Assembly (NCBI RefSeq): GCF_013393945.1
Contig: NZ_CP040297.1
Span: 6,352,809 to 6,416,808 of the forward strand
Direction: 5' to 3'
Length of the DNA: 64,000 nucleotides
Origin: Nostoc sp. TCL26-01
GTDB lineage: Bacteria > Cyanobacteriota > Cyanobacteriia > Cyanobacteriales > Nostocaceae
Shown here: piece by piece, positions 36,828 through 46,030 of the stretch
How positions within the stretch are numbered: the first letter of the stretch is position 1
How the letters are laid out: every line of letters begins with the position of its first letter
Made by a program: the position numbers and the translations under genes
The notes under the pieces: model-generated
What the model saw: only the letters and a program-made list of their open reading frames with translations
What the model was told of the DNA's origin: nothing
Database searches by the model: none

Positions 36828-37037
36828 ATGAAGCCTGACTTTAGTACTATGACAAAAGGTGAGCTAAGAGCTTATGTCATAGCTCATCCTGATGAAAAGG
36901 CTGCATTTCATGCCTTTGTTGACCGCTTTACGGCTGAAGTACCTCCAGAGACTTTTGACATTCCCAAATCAAATGCTCAGATTGAAGAGCTGGAAATTCT
37001 GATCAAGCAGAAGCTAAACCAGCTAAAGACCGGATAA
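36828..37037 (+). CDS. Small DUF6887-like protein
   Basis: The 69-residue soluble protein begins MKPDFSTMTKGELRAYVIAH and contains HPDEKAAFHAFVDRF, which matches a family of short cyanobacterial proteins of unknown function (I believe DUF6887). A strong ribosome site ggagg at 36814-36818 sits 9 bases before the ATG at 36828, which decides the start over the upstream TTG. The tail is a charged helix (QIEELEILIKQKLNQL). Related genes are often followed by a DUF6888 partner; none is seen here. Function is unknown. Confidence 0.7.
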   Translation: MKPDFSTMTKGELRAYVIAHPDEKAAFHAFVDRFTAEVPPETFDIPKSNAQIEELEILIKQKLNQLKTG

Positions 37038-37163
37038 AAGATTCAGAGAGGCTGGTGGGTCTGGCAATATCTCAGTTGATGTTGAGATTTTTTGTCCTGG
37101 ATGATGATTCAGTTATACTCCCCTTGATAGCGATCGCCTTGTATAAACTCTTTGAGTACAGGT

Positions 37164-37457
37164 TTAACTGACACGGGACAACATGGTAAGTAACCCTTGT
37201 TGACCTAAGAGAATTTCCCGCAGCAGACTAAAAATCCCTACCCAGAGAATCGGGGTAATGTCAACGCCGCCGATGGGTGGTACGAGTTTGCGTAAGGGGA
37301 TGAGAAATGGTTCAGTCGGCCAGGCAATCAGATTAAAGGGTAATCGATTCAAATCGACTTGCGGATACCAAGTGAGAATGATCCGAAAGATAAATAGAAA
37401 TGTCATCACTCCCAACACAGGGCCGAGAATCCAAACAGTCAGGTTAACGCCAGTCAT
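37164..37457 (-). CDS. YggT family membrane protein (CCB3-like)
   Basis: The roughly 97-residue membrane protein has two hydrophobic segments and the YggT hallmarks FRIILTWYPQVDLNRLPFNL and TEPFLIPLRKLVPPIGGVDITPILW. Plastid and cyanobacterial members (CCB3/Ycf19 group) act in heme c-i attachment to cytochrome b6, or in thylakoid or nucleoid organisation; which applies here is not known. The ATG at 37457 (MTGVNLTVW) is chosen since the helix begins there, but the frame is open to 37505. psbX and ycf66 lie upstream, pointing away from it. Confidence 0.83.
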   Translation of the reverse strand: MTGVNLTVWILGPVLGVMTFLFIFRIILTWYPQVDLNRLPFNLIAWPTEPFLIPLRKLVPPIGGVDITPILWVGIFSLLREILLGQQGLLTMLSRVS

Positions 37458-37723
37458 CGATCTCAGTAAGTTACTATTTGTGAACAAATAAAAATCTGCA
37501 ACCAAAAGCTAAAAAAATTAAGCTTTGTAAAGCATAGTTTATTTAATTCTAACTAAATGCTGTCACTGTAATTGTGGTAAATCGAAAAGCAACTAGCCTA
37601 GAACATCCGTGTAGTGATTTTATGATGGCATATTTCTTGTACCTAGCTGATGAAAATAGGCTTCTCAAGGGAGTAATAGACTATTAGAATTATGATGAAG
37701 TGTGTAAAAAAAGGTTTAGATCC

Positions 37724-37843
37724 ATGACACCATCTTTATCAAATTTTCTTTGGAGTCTGGCTTGGGGTACTTTGATTGTCGTTATCCCTGCTACAGTTGG
37801 TTTGATTTTCATCAGCCAGAAAGATAAAATTCAGCGTTCTTAG
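37724..37843 (+). CDS. psbX: Photosystem II protein PsbX
   Basis: This 39-codon gene is too short for most gene finders. The product begins MTPSLSNFLWSLAWGTLIVV, continues through one membrane helix with IPATVGLIFIS, and ends QKDKIQRS, which matches PsbX along its whole length. PsbX is a single-helix subunit at the edge of photosystem II near cytochrome b559 and affects quinone exchange. An aaaggt stretch at 37710-37715 is a plausible ribosome site. ycf66 follows after 255 bases on the same strand, a pairing also known from other cyanobacteria. Confidence 0.96.
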   Translation: MTPSLSNFLWSLAWGTLIVVIPATVGLIFISQKDKIQRS

Positions 37844-38098
37844 TGTTGGGAAGAGTTATTTCGACTCTTTTCGAGTGCTTGTCTGTCAGCAATCGCCTAA
37901 ATTCCACCACAGGCAACAACTCCTGTGCGGCGAGCAAGGTATACTAGGCTGGCAGACTCAAGCTTTTTTAGCTTTTGGTAAACAGCTTCAAGGCTTCTTT
38001 GTCAGATGCTTTGAAGCTTCAATATTATATTGAGATTGTTTAGAGTAGTGATTTTAAGTGTGACTCGCTAACATAGATTTGATATTGGGAAAAGAACA

Positions 38099-39004
38099 AT
38101 GCTAAATTTTGGGCTGAACTCAGCCAGTGTTCTGGCTCAGGTGAATTTTGGAACGAACTCAGCCAGTATTCTAGGGATTTTCCTGGCTGTGGCTGGGGCA
38201 GCGCTGTATTTTCTCCGTACTGTGCGTCCAGAACTGTCAAGAGATCAAGATATCTTTTTTGCAGCCGTGGGCTTACTGTGCGGCTTTATTTTAATTTTCC
38301 AAGGCTGGCGATTAGACCCGATTTTGCAATTTGGTCAGTTGCTTTTAGTGGGTACGACTGTATTTTTTGCAGTCGAAAGTATTCGTCTACGGAGTATAGC
38401 TACTCAACAAGCTAAACGTAACACGCCAATTGTCGATGAAGAACGACCAGTCAGCAGAAACTATTCTTATAACAGAAATAGGTATCAAGCTGAGGTGGAA
38501 TCAGACCTAGAACCACTACCTTATCGAGAAGAAGAAGAAGAGGAAGATCGCCCCGTGCGTGCGAGAATTCGTCCTGGTAGAGACGACCGTTCTAGCCGTG
38601 ATGACTACTACGACGAACAACCACCCCGGCGTGAACGTCGTAACCCTACTGACCGACCAGAATCAACAGACAGAACACGCCGCCGGACTCCCAACCGTCC
38701 CACCAATCGGACTCCAGAACGTTATGACCAAGAAGATTGGGGTTCACCTTCCAGGGAAGTTGATGATTGGGAAGGTTCGAGCGATGAAGTAAGAAAGTCT
38801 TCGCGCCGAAACAATAATCCTCCTCGCCCAACAGTTGACGAAGATACACCACCCAGACGCAGAAAACGCCGTCCACCCACTGATACCAATCCCCGCAGGG
38901 AACAGCAAGACGATGAAGCGATTCCGACTGACTACGTACCGTACAAACCGATAGATGAGTCAGACGAAGAACCAGGAAATTCCCCAAATTATGACGATGT
39001 TTAA
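38099..39004 (+). CDS. ycf66: Ycf66 family membrane protein
   Basis: The 301-residue protein has a conserved N-terminal part with three hydrophobic segments (about residues 22-40, 54-72 and 78-95). This part includes ALYFLRTVRPELSRDQDIF and GFILIFQGWRLDPILQFGQ, characteristic of Ycf66 in cyanobacteria and some plastids. A C-terminal tail of about 180 residues is highly charged (Arg, Asp, Glu, Pro) and looks disordered. The first 26 residues contain two similar segments, LNSASVLAQVNF and TNSASILG. It is found with psbX. The function is not established; a role in the photosynthetic membrane is inferred by conservation and linkage. Confidence 0.9.
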   Translation: MLNFGLNSASVLAQVNFGTNSASILGIFLAVAGAALYFLRTVRPELSRDQDIFFAAVGLLCGFILIFQGWRLDPILQFGQLLLVGTTVFFAVESIRLRSIATQQAKRNTPIVDEERPVSRNYSYNRNRYQAEVESDLEPLPYREEEEEEDRPVRARIRPGRDDRSSRDDYYDEQPPRRERRNPTDRPESTDRTRRRTPNRPTNRTPERYDQEDWGSPSREVDDWEGSSDEVRKSSRRNNNPPRPTVDEDTPPRRRKRRPPTDTNPRREQQDDEAIPTDYVPYKPIDESDEEPGNSPNYDDV

Positions 39005-39058
39005 AGCGATCGCCATAGATGTAAGCTTATAAGCGGCAGAAACAAGTAAATAGTTGAG

Positions 39059-39616
39059 GTGGAAAAATTTACTTCTCAGTTTTGGCTCCAAAAACCAATT
39101 CATTGGAGCCTAGTCTTTAGCTTGGCAAGTTTGCTAGGCTCTTGTAGTTCCGGTGATATTCCTCTAGGGCCTACCTCCCTCAATAGTCGCTACACAGAAG
39201 AACAACCAGCCTTAAGTGGTAATGGTCGTTTCCTAGCGTTTATTTCTAATCGTAATAGTGTTCACCAGTTACTTATATATGATTTGCAACAGCAGAGTTT
39301 TATTAGGACACCCGGCTTAAATCGACCTGATACAATTACCGAAAGTCCTAGCCTCAGCTACACCGGACGGTATATTGTTTACATGACCAGCGACCAAGGT
39401 AGACCAGTGGTAGCACTTTACGATCGCGCCATCCAGCAATCACAAATCATCACCCCCACCTATCGCGGTTGGGTACGCAACCCCAGCATCAGCCCAGATG
39501 GACGTTATGTTGTCTTTGAAACCGCCAGCCGTGGCCAATGGGACATCGAAGTCCTAGACAGAGGCCCCACTGTAGAATTAGATATTCCCAACGGGGCAAC
39601 TGTGAATCAGCAGTGA
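39059..39616 (+). CDS. TolB-like lipoprotein (first of two paralogues)
   Basis: The 185-residue protein has a signal with a lipobox (SLASLLGSCSS, Cys at about residue 29), then three WD40/PD40-like blades: PALSGNGRFLAFISNRNS, PSLSYTGRYIVYMTSDQGR, and PSISPDGRYVVFETASRGQWDIEV. These are TolB-type beta-propeller repeats, usually in periplasmic scaffold proteins. Three blades are too few for a closed propeller, so it may form part of a complex or a dimer. It starts with GTG at 39059. The next gene (39830) is a close paralogue with the same lipobox and blades, so tandem duplication is likely. Function is unknown. Confidence 0.82.
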   Translation: MEKFTSQFWLQKPIHWSLVFSLASLLGSCSSGDIPLGPTSLNSRYTEEQPALSGNGRFLAFISNRNSVHQLLIYDLQQQSFIRTPGLNRPDTITESPSLSYTGRYIVYMTSDQGRPVVALYDRAIQQSQIITPTYRGWVRNPSISPDGRYVVFETASRGQWDIEVLDRGPTVELDIPNGATVNQQ

Positions 39617-39642
39617 GTGCTGAGTGATGAGTGCTGAGTAGC

Positions 39643-39836
39643 GACCAATGACTATTGACTATTGCTTATTGCCTATTGCCTATTGCCTATTGCCTATTGC
39701 CTATTGCCTATTGCCTATTGACTATTGCCTATTGCCTATTGCCTATTGCCTATTGCCTATTGCCTATTGCCTATTGCCTATTGCCTATTGCCTATTGCCT
39801 ATTGACTATTGACCATTGACCATTGACCAATGACCA
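39643..39836. repeat. Long heptamer array, about 27 units of ttgccta and variants
   Basis: This is a run of roughly 190 bases. Near-identical ttgccta units form the core, with variants ttgacta, ttgacca and atgacca at both ends. It separates the two TolB-like genes. The last atgacca unit provides the ATG start of the second gene. Because ttgccta is nearly invariant across some 20 units, expansion appears recent. Confidence 0.92.
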
Positions 39837-40348
39837 AACACATTTTTATATTTTTTTGTTTAACTTTTTTAAGTGGGTGCTTTGGTTATCCCCGCTTAGT
39901 TAATTATCCGTTTGATCCTGGGGGGAGGAGTATTAACAGTTTGTCTTCAGAACTGAATCCACAGATTTCTGGAAGATATATTGTGTTTACAAGCGATCGC
40001 CGGGGTAGCCAGGATGTATATTTATTTGATACCCTGACTCGTAATTTGGTAGATTTGCCCGGATTAAATGCTTTAGATACGATCGCTTCTCATCCCAGTG
40101 TTTCCGATGATGGTCGTTATCTGGTGTTTGCAGCTAGTCGTCAAGGGCGATCGGCAATTTTTCTCTATGACAAAGAAACACGTCAATCACGAAATCTAAC
40201 TAATAATCTACAAGCAGAAGTCCGCAACCCCACCATCAGCGCTGACGGGAGTGCGATCGCTTTTGAATCTAGCAATAACGGACAGTGGGATGTTTTGGTT
40301 TATAACCGTTTAGGGCAACCTTTGGATGTACCGCAAGATCCTAGATAG
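39830..40348 (+). CDS. TolB-like lipoprotein (second of two paralogues)
   Basis: The 172-residue protein has a short signal with lipobox (FLSGCF, Cys at about 17) and three PD40-like blades: PQISGRYIVFTSDRRGSQDVY, PSVSDDGRYLVFAASRQGR, and PTISADGSAIAFESSNNGQWDV. Spacing and sequence match the gene at 39059, so the two are paralogues. The ATG is the last unit of the heptamer array, so there is no ribosome site of the usual type; expression may depend on the repeat or on read-through from the upstream gene. It could also be poorly expressed. Function is unknown. Confidence 0.8.
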   Translation: MTKHIFIFFCLTFLSGCFGYPRLVNYPFDPGGRSINSLSSELNPQISGRYIVFTSDRRGSQDVYLFDTLTRNLVDLPGLNALDTIASHPSVSDDGRYLVFAASRQGRSAIFLYDKETRQSRNLTNNLQAEVRNPTISADGSAIAFESSNNGQWDVLVYNRLGQPLDVPQDPR

Positions 40349-40525
40349 ATTGATAATTACTAATTAGGGACTGGTAATTGGTAATTGAGAATTGGGGATT
40401 AGTCAACCGCTACCTTAGCTAATCTACGAAGCTGTGACACTAAGTCAAAGGGGATGAGTACAATCCAAATCTGTAAGCTTATGGAAAATCTTGGCTAATA
40501 AAATAGACTCTAGGCAGTCATACTA

Positions 40526-41194
40526 CTAAAATAGAGTCTTATGTTTACGCTTTAGTAATAAACCAACACCTAAAGCACCAATAGTTAATATTGCTGTTGT
40601 AGTTGTAGATTCAGGTATTACTTGTGTTGTGTCTAGGTTTTTAACCTGCAATCCAGTTACAGTAAATGGAATAGAGAAAATAAAGGTAAGGAGTTTAAAT
40701 TGACTTCCTCTAATATCATAAATGTTAAAACCAGTATCAGGATCAGCTTCAGGGCGTGTTCCAACAACAAATGAGTTTTCGTAGACAGTAGGATTGCTGC
40801 TCAATTGATTAAATAAATCTTCTCCTCGAAATTGCAAATTCACTTCTTGAGCAGAATTGTCTGTTCCAAAACAAACTTTGCCTCCATCTGGAGTCAACAA
40901 AAACTCCCGACAATAGAAGTTTTTTACATCTAAAAGTGTATTACCATCTATATTATCTATTGTAAATTCCGATCTTAAAAATATATTTTCCGGAGAATTC
41001 AATACACCACCAAAATCAACAATTTCTCTCGTCTGAGTGTTTAAAGTAAAAAAACCAGTTCCCGTGAAAATGTTTACATCTTTTACTATAAAGTTAAACT
41101 CTAACAAAGCAGCCTTGACGGGAGCAATACTTGTACTTATTGTCAACCATGCTGCCCCTACTGTAGCAATTGTCAACTTTTTAAGTATGTGCAT
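40526..41194 (-). CDS. Exported protein with PEP-CTERM-like sorting tail
   Basis: The 222-residue protein has a signal peptide (residues 1-28, cut after APVKA) and a C-terminal sorting signal: VIPESTTTTAILTIGALGVG followed by LLLKRKHK. This is the cyanobacterial version of PEP-CTERM (PES motif, hydrophobic helix, basic end) recognised by exosortases. The central part is beta-rich and has no recognised catalytic motif; two Cys (FYCREFLL and GKVCFG) might form a disulfide. Such proteins are usually delivered to the cell surface. It stands alone. Function is unknown. Confidence 0.8.
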   Translation of the reverse strand: MHILKKLTIATVGAAWLTISTSIAPVKAALLEFNFIVKDVNIFTGTGFFTLNTQTREIVDFGGVLNSPENIFLRSEFTIDNIDGNTLLDVKNFYCREFLLTPDGGKVCFGTDNSAQEVNLQFRGEDLFNQLSSNPTVYENSFVVGTRPEADPDTGFNIYDIRGSQFKLLTFIFSIPFTVTGLQVKNLDTTQVIPESTTTTAILTIGALGVGLLLKRKHKTLF

Positions 41195-41436
41195 AAATTT
41201 TTACTATCTTGTAATGTAATTTTCCTCAGTTTGAATTATAAAATAAGCAAACGCTGTTAATTGAAGAAGAATTCAGAAGCCAGAATACCCTCCTCTACGA
41301 AAGGCTAAAGCCAACGGGAAGCAAGCTACAGGATTCAGAATCACTTTTACAGACTGTGAATTCTCAACTTTTTTGATACCCCTGTTGAAAATATTATCTC
41401 ATTTGCTAATTAACCTGCCGAATGTGAGGTCAAACA

Positions 41437-42423
41437 TTATCCATTACCTTTTACTTGCTGCACTGACTCAATCAGCGATCGCACTTCTAATGTTCCCTCT
41501 GATGGTTCAAAGGAGAGGGGGAATTTGCCTTTGATCAGCATCCGTAATCCCAAGGGGGCGATACTCAGTAAGCCTCGGAGATCCTGAAAGTAGTTACCGA
41601 CGACTTGCAAGCCAAATTGGCGTTCGTCAATCCAGCCACCGGCTTTGACTAAATCTATTAATACCTTGCGGTGACGAATTGAGCGACTGTCACTAGCTGA
41701 TTTTTCGGCGAGAATTTCCTGTTTGATTTTACTGATTTGCTCTAATGGCGCTACTTCCATCGGGCAAACAGAATCGCAGTAAAGACAACGGGTACAACCC
41801 CAAACGCCTTTTGTACCTTCGTTATAACTTTCCAAGCGCTCAGTTGTATTGCTGTCGCGGGAGTCTGCAACCATGCGGTAGGCTTTGGCTAAGGCGTGGG
41901 GGCCGACAAAATCGGGGTTAACTTCACGGGCGTTGCATTCTGAGTAACAAGCACCGCACATGATACAATTGCCTGTCTGATCAAGAAGCGATCGCTCTTG
42001 GGGTGTTTGTAAAAACTCCCGTTCTGGGACTTGTCTGGCTGCTGTGCTGACATAGGGCGCTACAGCTTCTAAATTATGCCAGAAACTGCTCATATCCACG
42101 ACCAAATCCTTAATTACTGGCATATTGCCCAGGGGTGCGATCGTGATTTCGGGAATATTAGATGATATCTGTTGTAATCTCGCTAATTCACTACCAACAT
42201 TTTCTTTGCAAGCCAAAGCCGAACGACCGTTAATTCGCATCCCACAGCTACCACAAATAGTATTGCGGCAATTTTTGCGAAATGCTAAGGTTCCATCTTG
42301 TTCCCATTTAATCCGATTAAGACAATCTAAGATGGTGCTACCAGATTCCGTCTCTAAAAGGTAAGATTGCACAACTCCAGAGGAATTTGGTTGTTGCCGA
42401 ATAATTTTAAACAGAACTTCCAT
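41437..42423 (-). CDS. sdhB: Succinate dehydrogenase iron-sulfur subunit
   Basis: This subunit carries electrons from the flavin of SdhA to quinone at the thylakoid or plasma membrane. Three cluster motifs are visible: [2Fe-2S] in CRNTICGSCGMRINGRSALAC, [4Fe-4S] in CIMCGACYSEC, and [3Fe-4S] with CTRCLYCDSVCPMEV. The start is set at the ATG at 42423 (MEVLFKIIRQQ); the frame extends 16 codons further upstream without family support. The length of 328 is longer than the bacterial norm (about 240), with an extra C-terminal segment, as in other cyanobacteria. sdhA is not adjacent. Confidence 0.93.
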   Translation of the reverse strand: MEVLFKIIRQQPNSSGVVQSYLLETESGSTILDCLNRIKWEQDGTLAFRKNCRNTICGSCGMRINGRSALACKENVGSELARLQQISSNIPEITIAPLGNMPVIKDLVVDMSSFWHNLEAVAPYVSTAARQVPEREFLQTPQERSLLDQTGNCIMCGACYSECNAREVNPDFVGPHALAKAYRMVADSRDSNTTERLESYNEGTKGVWGCTRCLYCDSVCPMEVAPLEQISKIKQEILAEKSASDSRSIRHRKVLIDLVKAGGWIDERQFGLQVVGNYFQDLRGLLSIAPLGLRMLIKGKFPLSFEPSEGTLEVRSLIESVQQVKGNG

Positions 42424-44090
42424 TGTTACCAACCTAAATCTTAAAAATATCTCACCAACCTCAAACATCACCGATAAGGGGTGGTGCTGACAAAACTTGG
42501 GCTATACTCTTGTTACTCTTAATTTTCAGTGTAGTATTAATAGTCTGATAGTCGCACAGTAAGTGATTTTAATTCCAGGATAACCACTAAAATTTTAATT
42601 GCAGAAGCTCCCCAAGCAAGATTTGCCAGAATTCCTTAGCCCAAATAGAGAAAAAAGTTCAGCCAAGGTTACTCATTCAGTTTATTGGCTTACCACAAAT
42701 AGGGTGAGTTCACCAGGAAATTAACTTAAGCTGCTGCTGAAGAGAAAAAATCTAGTCATACTCAATCATTCATGCGAAACAAGATCCCCACTTCTTGGAT
42801 AAGTTGAGGATCTGCACCTCATGATGGTCAATGCTTCAAGGTTCTTGATATATCTAAATATTCAAGAGCCTTGGTAGAAGAAATATTAACTTAAAATACT
42901 TATTCTGAGTTGAGTACACCTTACAAGGGTAGTCAACTGTCAACGTCAAAAGCAAAGTTTTTGGACTGTGGACCCTTACGGGTGACGCTCCTTCGTCGCT
43001 AACGATAGTTGCTTTCCGACGCAAGGCGACAGGAACGCACTATCTCACTATTAACTATTGACAAAAAGTCATGAAAAATCTCTGACACTGCGTAAGTCCT
43101 AATTAATTTTTTTGTTGTATATAAGCGTTAAAGCTGATAATACACATCTAGTTGTGGCAATAAAGTACTAGACTCATGTGTCCATCTTGATTATTCCTAT
43201 AGACAGACGTGCAAAAAACACGAGATATTTTTGTCTGGTGACAATAAACTAGGATTTTCTTACTCATCGCCTTTGACTCCTCTCAATCAAGAAAATCAAA
43301 CCACATAACTCACTTGTCAAAACTCGCTATCTAAATTTAGATTAATTTTTATAAAAGTCATTCTCCAATACTCACTAGGTTTGTCAAGCCCAAGCAAAAT
43401 CCTGACCGCTTTTTGTCTCCAGAAGCTTGAGGATTTAGAGAAAAATTTATCAGCAAGTTAAATTCAAAAATAAACAACTATTTTGCTATTATTAGTCCAT
43501 GCTAGTATTTAATATAAAATTACGAAGCAACAAAACTAGAATCAACAGTTATACTACTGTTGTTACTACTGCTTAGTTTCTTCGTAATGTAGAGACAAGA
43601 AATTTCATGTCTCTACAGGCAGGACAAAAGGGTGTATGTCCATAACACCATATTCAAATACCATGCTGTCTTCAGCTGAAGAGTAAAAGACGGGAAAACC
43701 TCACAACTCTAAAGCAATAAAAGCAAGCAGCGCAAGTGGAAAACCTGCAATTTCTTTGGTCTACGACTGGTTTGTAGTAGAACCTGCACCATTTGTTAAG
43801 GTGGCTCAAAGTGACACCACTACAGTAGTGCCAAAAGAGAAAATAATTGCATTTCCCTTGGCGAATCATGGTAGAAAATGCCGTAAAATCACTGAAATTA
43901 GTGCCTGTAAAACCCCTGACCTCTGACTATTGTGGTCAAGCATCATAGAGGCACTTAAGACTAACATCAGTAGGAATTCACCCTGGACTTTCAAGTCCCC
44001 AGTCGCTTTATGCAGATGCTAAAAAGTCAAATACTGGCATGAGACGACATAATTTATCAGTTTGGAGAGAGTAAGGAAAATTTGAGCATA
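42424..44090. promoter_or_regulatory. 1.67-kb gene-free region upstream of calA
   Basis: No credible protein gene is present. It contains a tgcttcaaggttcttgata-type unique sequence, a repeat-like GC segment (about 42975-43045), a nested hairpin (43522-43585) and a gtagagaca palindrome (43590-43617). The length and structure suggest a long leader or an unannotated RNA before the calA gene. The sdhB promoter must be at the low end. Confidence 0.45.
43522..43617. repeat. Nested hairpin and adjacent palindrome upstream of calA
   Basis: Outer arms acgaag (43522-43527) and cttcgt (43580-43585) enclose inner arms caacag / ctgttg (43543-43548 and 43557-43562). A 28-base palindrome follows, gtagagacaagaaatttcat ending tgtctctac (43590-43617), related to the palindrome family seen elsewhere. 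Confidence 0.6.
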
Positions 44091-44522
44091 ATGAGTGAAA
44101 CTGCAACCGCGCCTTTAACTGGAAAAGCACTGCTAGCTAAAGTAAAAGAACTTTCCACTTTACCAAGACGAGAAAGAGCTAAACAGTGCGGTTACTATAC
44201 CGTTACTAAGAATAATCAAGTTCGTGTTAATCTCACAGACTTTTATGACGCTTTGCTATCGGCGAGAGGAATACCTCTAAGTCCAGAAGCACCAAAAGAT
44301 GGTCGTGGACGTGAACCGACATACCGAGTTAGCGTTCATCAAAACGGTCAAATTGTTATTGGTGCTACTTACACCAAAGCAATGGGCTTAAAACCTGGAG
44401 ATGAATTTGAAATTAGACTGGGATACAAGCATATTCACTTGATCCAACTGGGTGAAAGTGATAAAAAGCTTTCTTTGGATGATGTTGACGAATCTGATGA
44501 AGATTTGGACGAAGAGGAATAA
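44091..44522 (+). CDS. calA: Cyanobacterial AbrB-type transcription regulator (CalA / cyAbrB1)
   Basis: This is a DNA-binding global regulator. The 143-residue protein has the cyAbrB N-terminal half (MSETATAPLTGKALLAKVKE, then LPRRERAKQCGYYTV) and the AbrB-like C-terminal DNA-binding half (RVSVHQNGQIVIGATYTKAM, then GLKPGDEFEIRLGYKHIHL), and ends in an acidic tail (ESDEDLDEEE). In Anabaena, CalA binds promoters including those of nitrogen, hydrogenase and stress genes. A start at 44091 (MSETATAPL) agrees with the family; a TTG at 44082 lies 4 bases after an aagga site and could also be used. The order calA, CPBP protease, ctaB/ctaA, coxBAC matches what I recall for Anabaena PCC 7120. Confidence 0.93.
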   Translation: MSETATAPLTGKALLAKVKELSTLPRRERAKQCGYYTVTKNNQVRVNLTDFYDALLSARGIPLSPEAPKDGRGREPTYRVSVHQNGQIVIGATYTKAMGLKPGDEFEIRLGYKHIHLIQLGESDKKLSLDDVDESDEDLDEEE

Positions 44523-44863
44523 ATTCTTGGGGATGGGATAAGTTGAGTGATGACTTTTAATAAAAAAGCATTTGCTAGTCAGTAGCCAAAGGTTGATAAA
44601 TCGGTGCATAAAGACCATACCAAATTTTAATTGCGGATGACTCCGTAAACAGATTTGGTGGTGTTTGATTGGTTCCATTGAGGATACCTAACAAAGCTGA
44701 TGCTGACTGCTTCTTTAACCTATCCCTATGACTATAAACAACTGGTATCCCTGATTAAATAATTTTATCTAACTCAAAAATCCGATTAAACCCTTGCAGA
44801 ACTGACTAGTTTTATTAGAGGCTAGACTAAGAAGCCAAAAATTTATTCTGCAAGAAGCATATC
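44523..44863. other. Gap between calA and CPBP protease gene
   Basis: These 341 bases show no gene, no heptamer array and no clear terminator; the frame on the minus strand at 44388-44678 is a shadow of calA. Confidence 0.4.
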
Positions 44864-45736
44864 GTGATTTTTTTGTTAACTTTGACAAATTTCTTAACGC
44901 CATCCCTCAACAATCTGCTGGCATTGATGAAAAATGCACCAGCATTAGTTGTCGTGATGGCTTTTTTTCTTGGCTGGTTGGGATGCTGGTTACCAATTGC
45001 CGCAATATCACTAAAATTACTTAATTGGCAACCAATAAAACCATTACAACCAGAGCAAAAATTACCATTAATGCTGTCACTTTACCTATTAGCACCTCTG
45101 ATTCTTGGGGGAGTAATTTGGCTGACTAATAGTTCTTTCGCTAATTATGGGTTTGTGGCTAATTTGGCCTTATTACGCTCTTTAGCACTAGGTTTTAGCT
45201 TAGGGGTAATAAGTATAGCTAGTTTGTTTATCTGTCAATTTTGGCTTGGTTGGTGCGATTTTGAGGGGTTAAATATCAAGCAATTACTATCTGTCTCCTT
45301 CCCTATTTTCTTCATCGCGTTGTTGGTTGGAGGGATAGAAGAATTAGTTTTTCGTGGTTTTCTGTTGACTGAATTAGCACGAGATAATCCACTATGGATA
45401 GCAGCCATTGCTTCTAGCCTGATTTTTGCGGTTCTCCACTTGGTTTGGGAACAACGGGAGACTTTACCCCAACTACCGGGATTATGGTTATTGGGAATGA
45501 TGCTGGTGTTGGCGAGGATATGCGATCGCAATACATTAGGTATAGCCTGGGGATTACATTCGGCTTTAGTCTGGGCGATCGCTACTATAGATACAGCCCA
45601 GTTAGTTACCTATACTGGTAAAGTCTCCGAATTGTGGACTGGTATCAATAAAAAACCCCTAGCCGGGGTGAGTGGGATTATTTGTGTTTTAGGAACAAGC
45701 TTAATTCTTTGGTTTTTTGAGCGAGGATTGCTATAA
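44864..45736 (+). CDS. CPBP family intramembrane metalloprotease-like protein
   Basis: The 290-residue membrane protein has about eight hydrophobic segments. The CPBP (Rce1/CAAX protease-like) motifs are present: GGIEELVFRGFLLTEL (motif 1, EExxxR type) at about residue 155, FAVLHLVWE (motif 2 His), and GLHSALVW (motif 3 His). Family members process prenylated proteins in eukaryotes; bacterial ones are linked to bacteriocin immunity or membrane-protein maturation, so the role is not predictable. The start is GTG at 44864 without a clear ribosome site. It follows calA on the same strand after 341 bases. Confidence 0.85.
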   Translation: MIFLLTLTNFLTPSLNNLLALMKNAPALVVVMAFFLGWLGCWLPIAAISLKLLNWQPIKPLQPEQKLPLMLSLYLLAPLILGGVIWLTNSSFANYGFVANLALLRSLALGFSLGVISIASLFICQFWLGWCDFEGLNIKQLLSVSFPIFFIALLVGGIEELVFRGFLLTELARDNPLWIAAIASSLIFAVLHLVWEQRETLPQLPGLWLLGMMLVLARICDRNTLGIAWGLHSALVWAIATIDTAQLVTYTGKVSELWTGINKKPLAGVSGIICVLGTSLILWFFERGLL

Positions 45737-45799
45737 AGTTTCGTCTAAAATTCAGAAGTACCTACAAATTAGTCCGTTGATTGTTTGGCAGAAATACTT

Positions 45800-46030
45800 A
45801 TGGAGCAGTTAACTAGAATTACATTAAACCCTGAAGTCATGGGAGGTAAACCTTGTATTCGTGGGTTGCGGGTGACTGTTGGTACTATTGTCGGGTTAAT
45901 GGCTTCTGGTAAAACTCCAGAAGAAATTCTCAAAGCTTATCCTTATTTAGAACTAGCTGATATTTATGAAGCTTTAGCCTATGCTGCTTGGCGGGTTGAG
46001 GAGATAGAATTGCCTCTAACTTCAGCATGA
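45800..46030 (+). CDS. DUF433 antitoxin-like protein
   Basis: The 76-residue protein contains the DUF433 signature RITLNPEVMGGKPCIRGLRV, then TVGTIVGLMASGKTPEEIL and YPYLELADIYEALAYAAW. This winged-helix-like domain is the antitoxin half of DUF433/DUF5615 pairs. The ATG at 45800 fits the family; the frame reaches a TTG at 45785. Its stop overlaps the next ATG (ATGA), the usual coupling with the toxin, which here is broken. The protein itself appears complete, so it may persist as a free antitoxin. Confidence 0.87.
   Translation: MEQLTRITLNPEVMGGKPCIRGLRVTVGTIVGLMASGKTPEEILKAYPYLELADIYEALAYAAWRVEEIELPLTSA

Noticed and set aside
38646..38987. 113-codon frame antisense to ycf66
   Set aside because: It is a shadow of the biased Arg/Asp-rich ycf66 tail.
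39643..39836. Possible CRISPR array
   Set aside because: The units are 7 bases with no spacers; no cas gene is present. It is an STRR array.
43672..43869. 65-codon minus-strand frame upstream of calA
   Set aside because: Aromatic- and Cys-rich translation without a start context or family; more likely non-coding.
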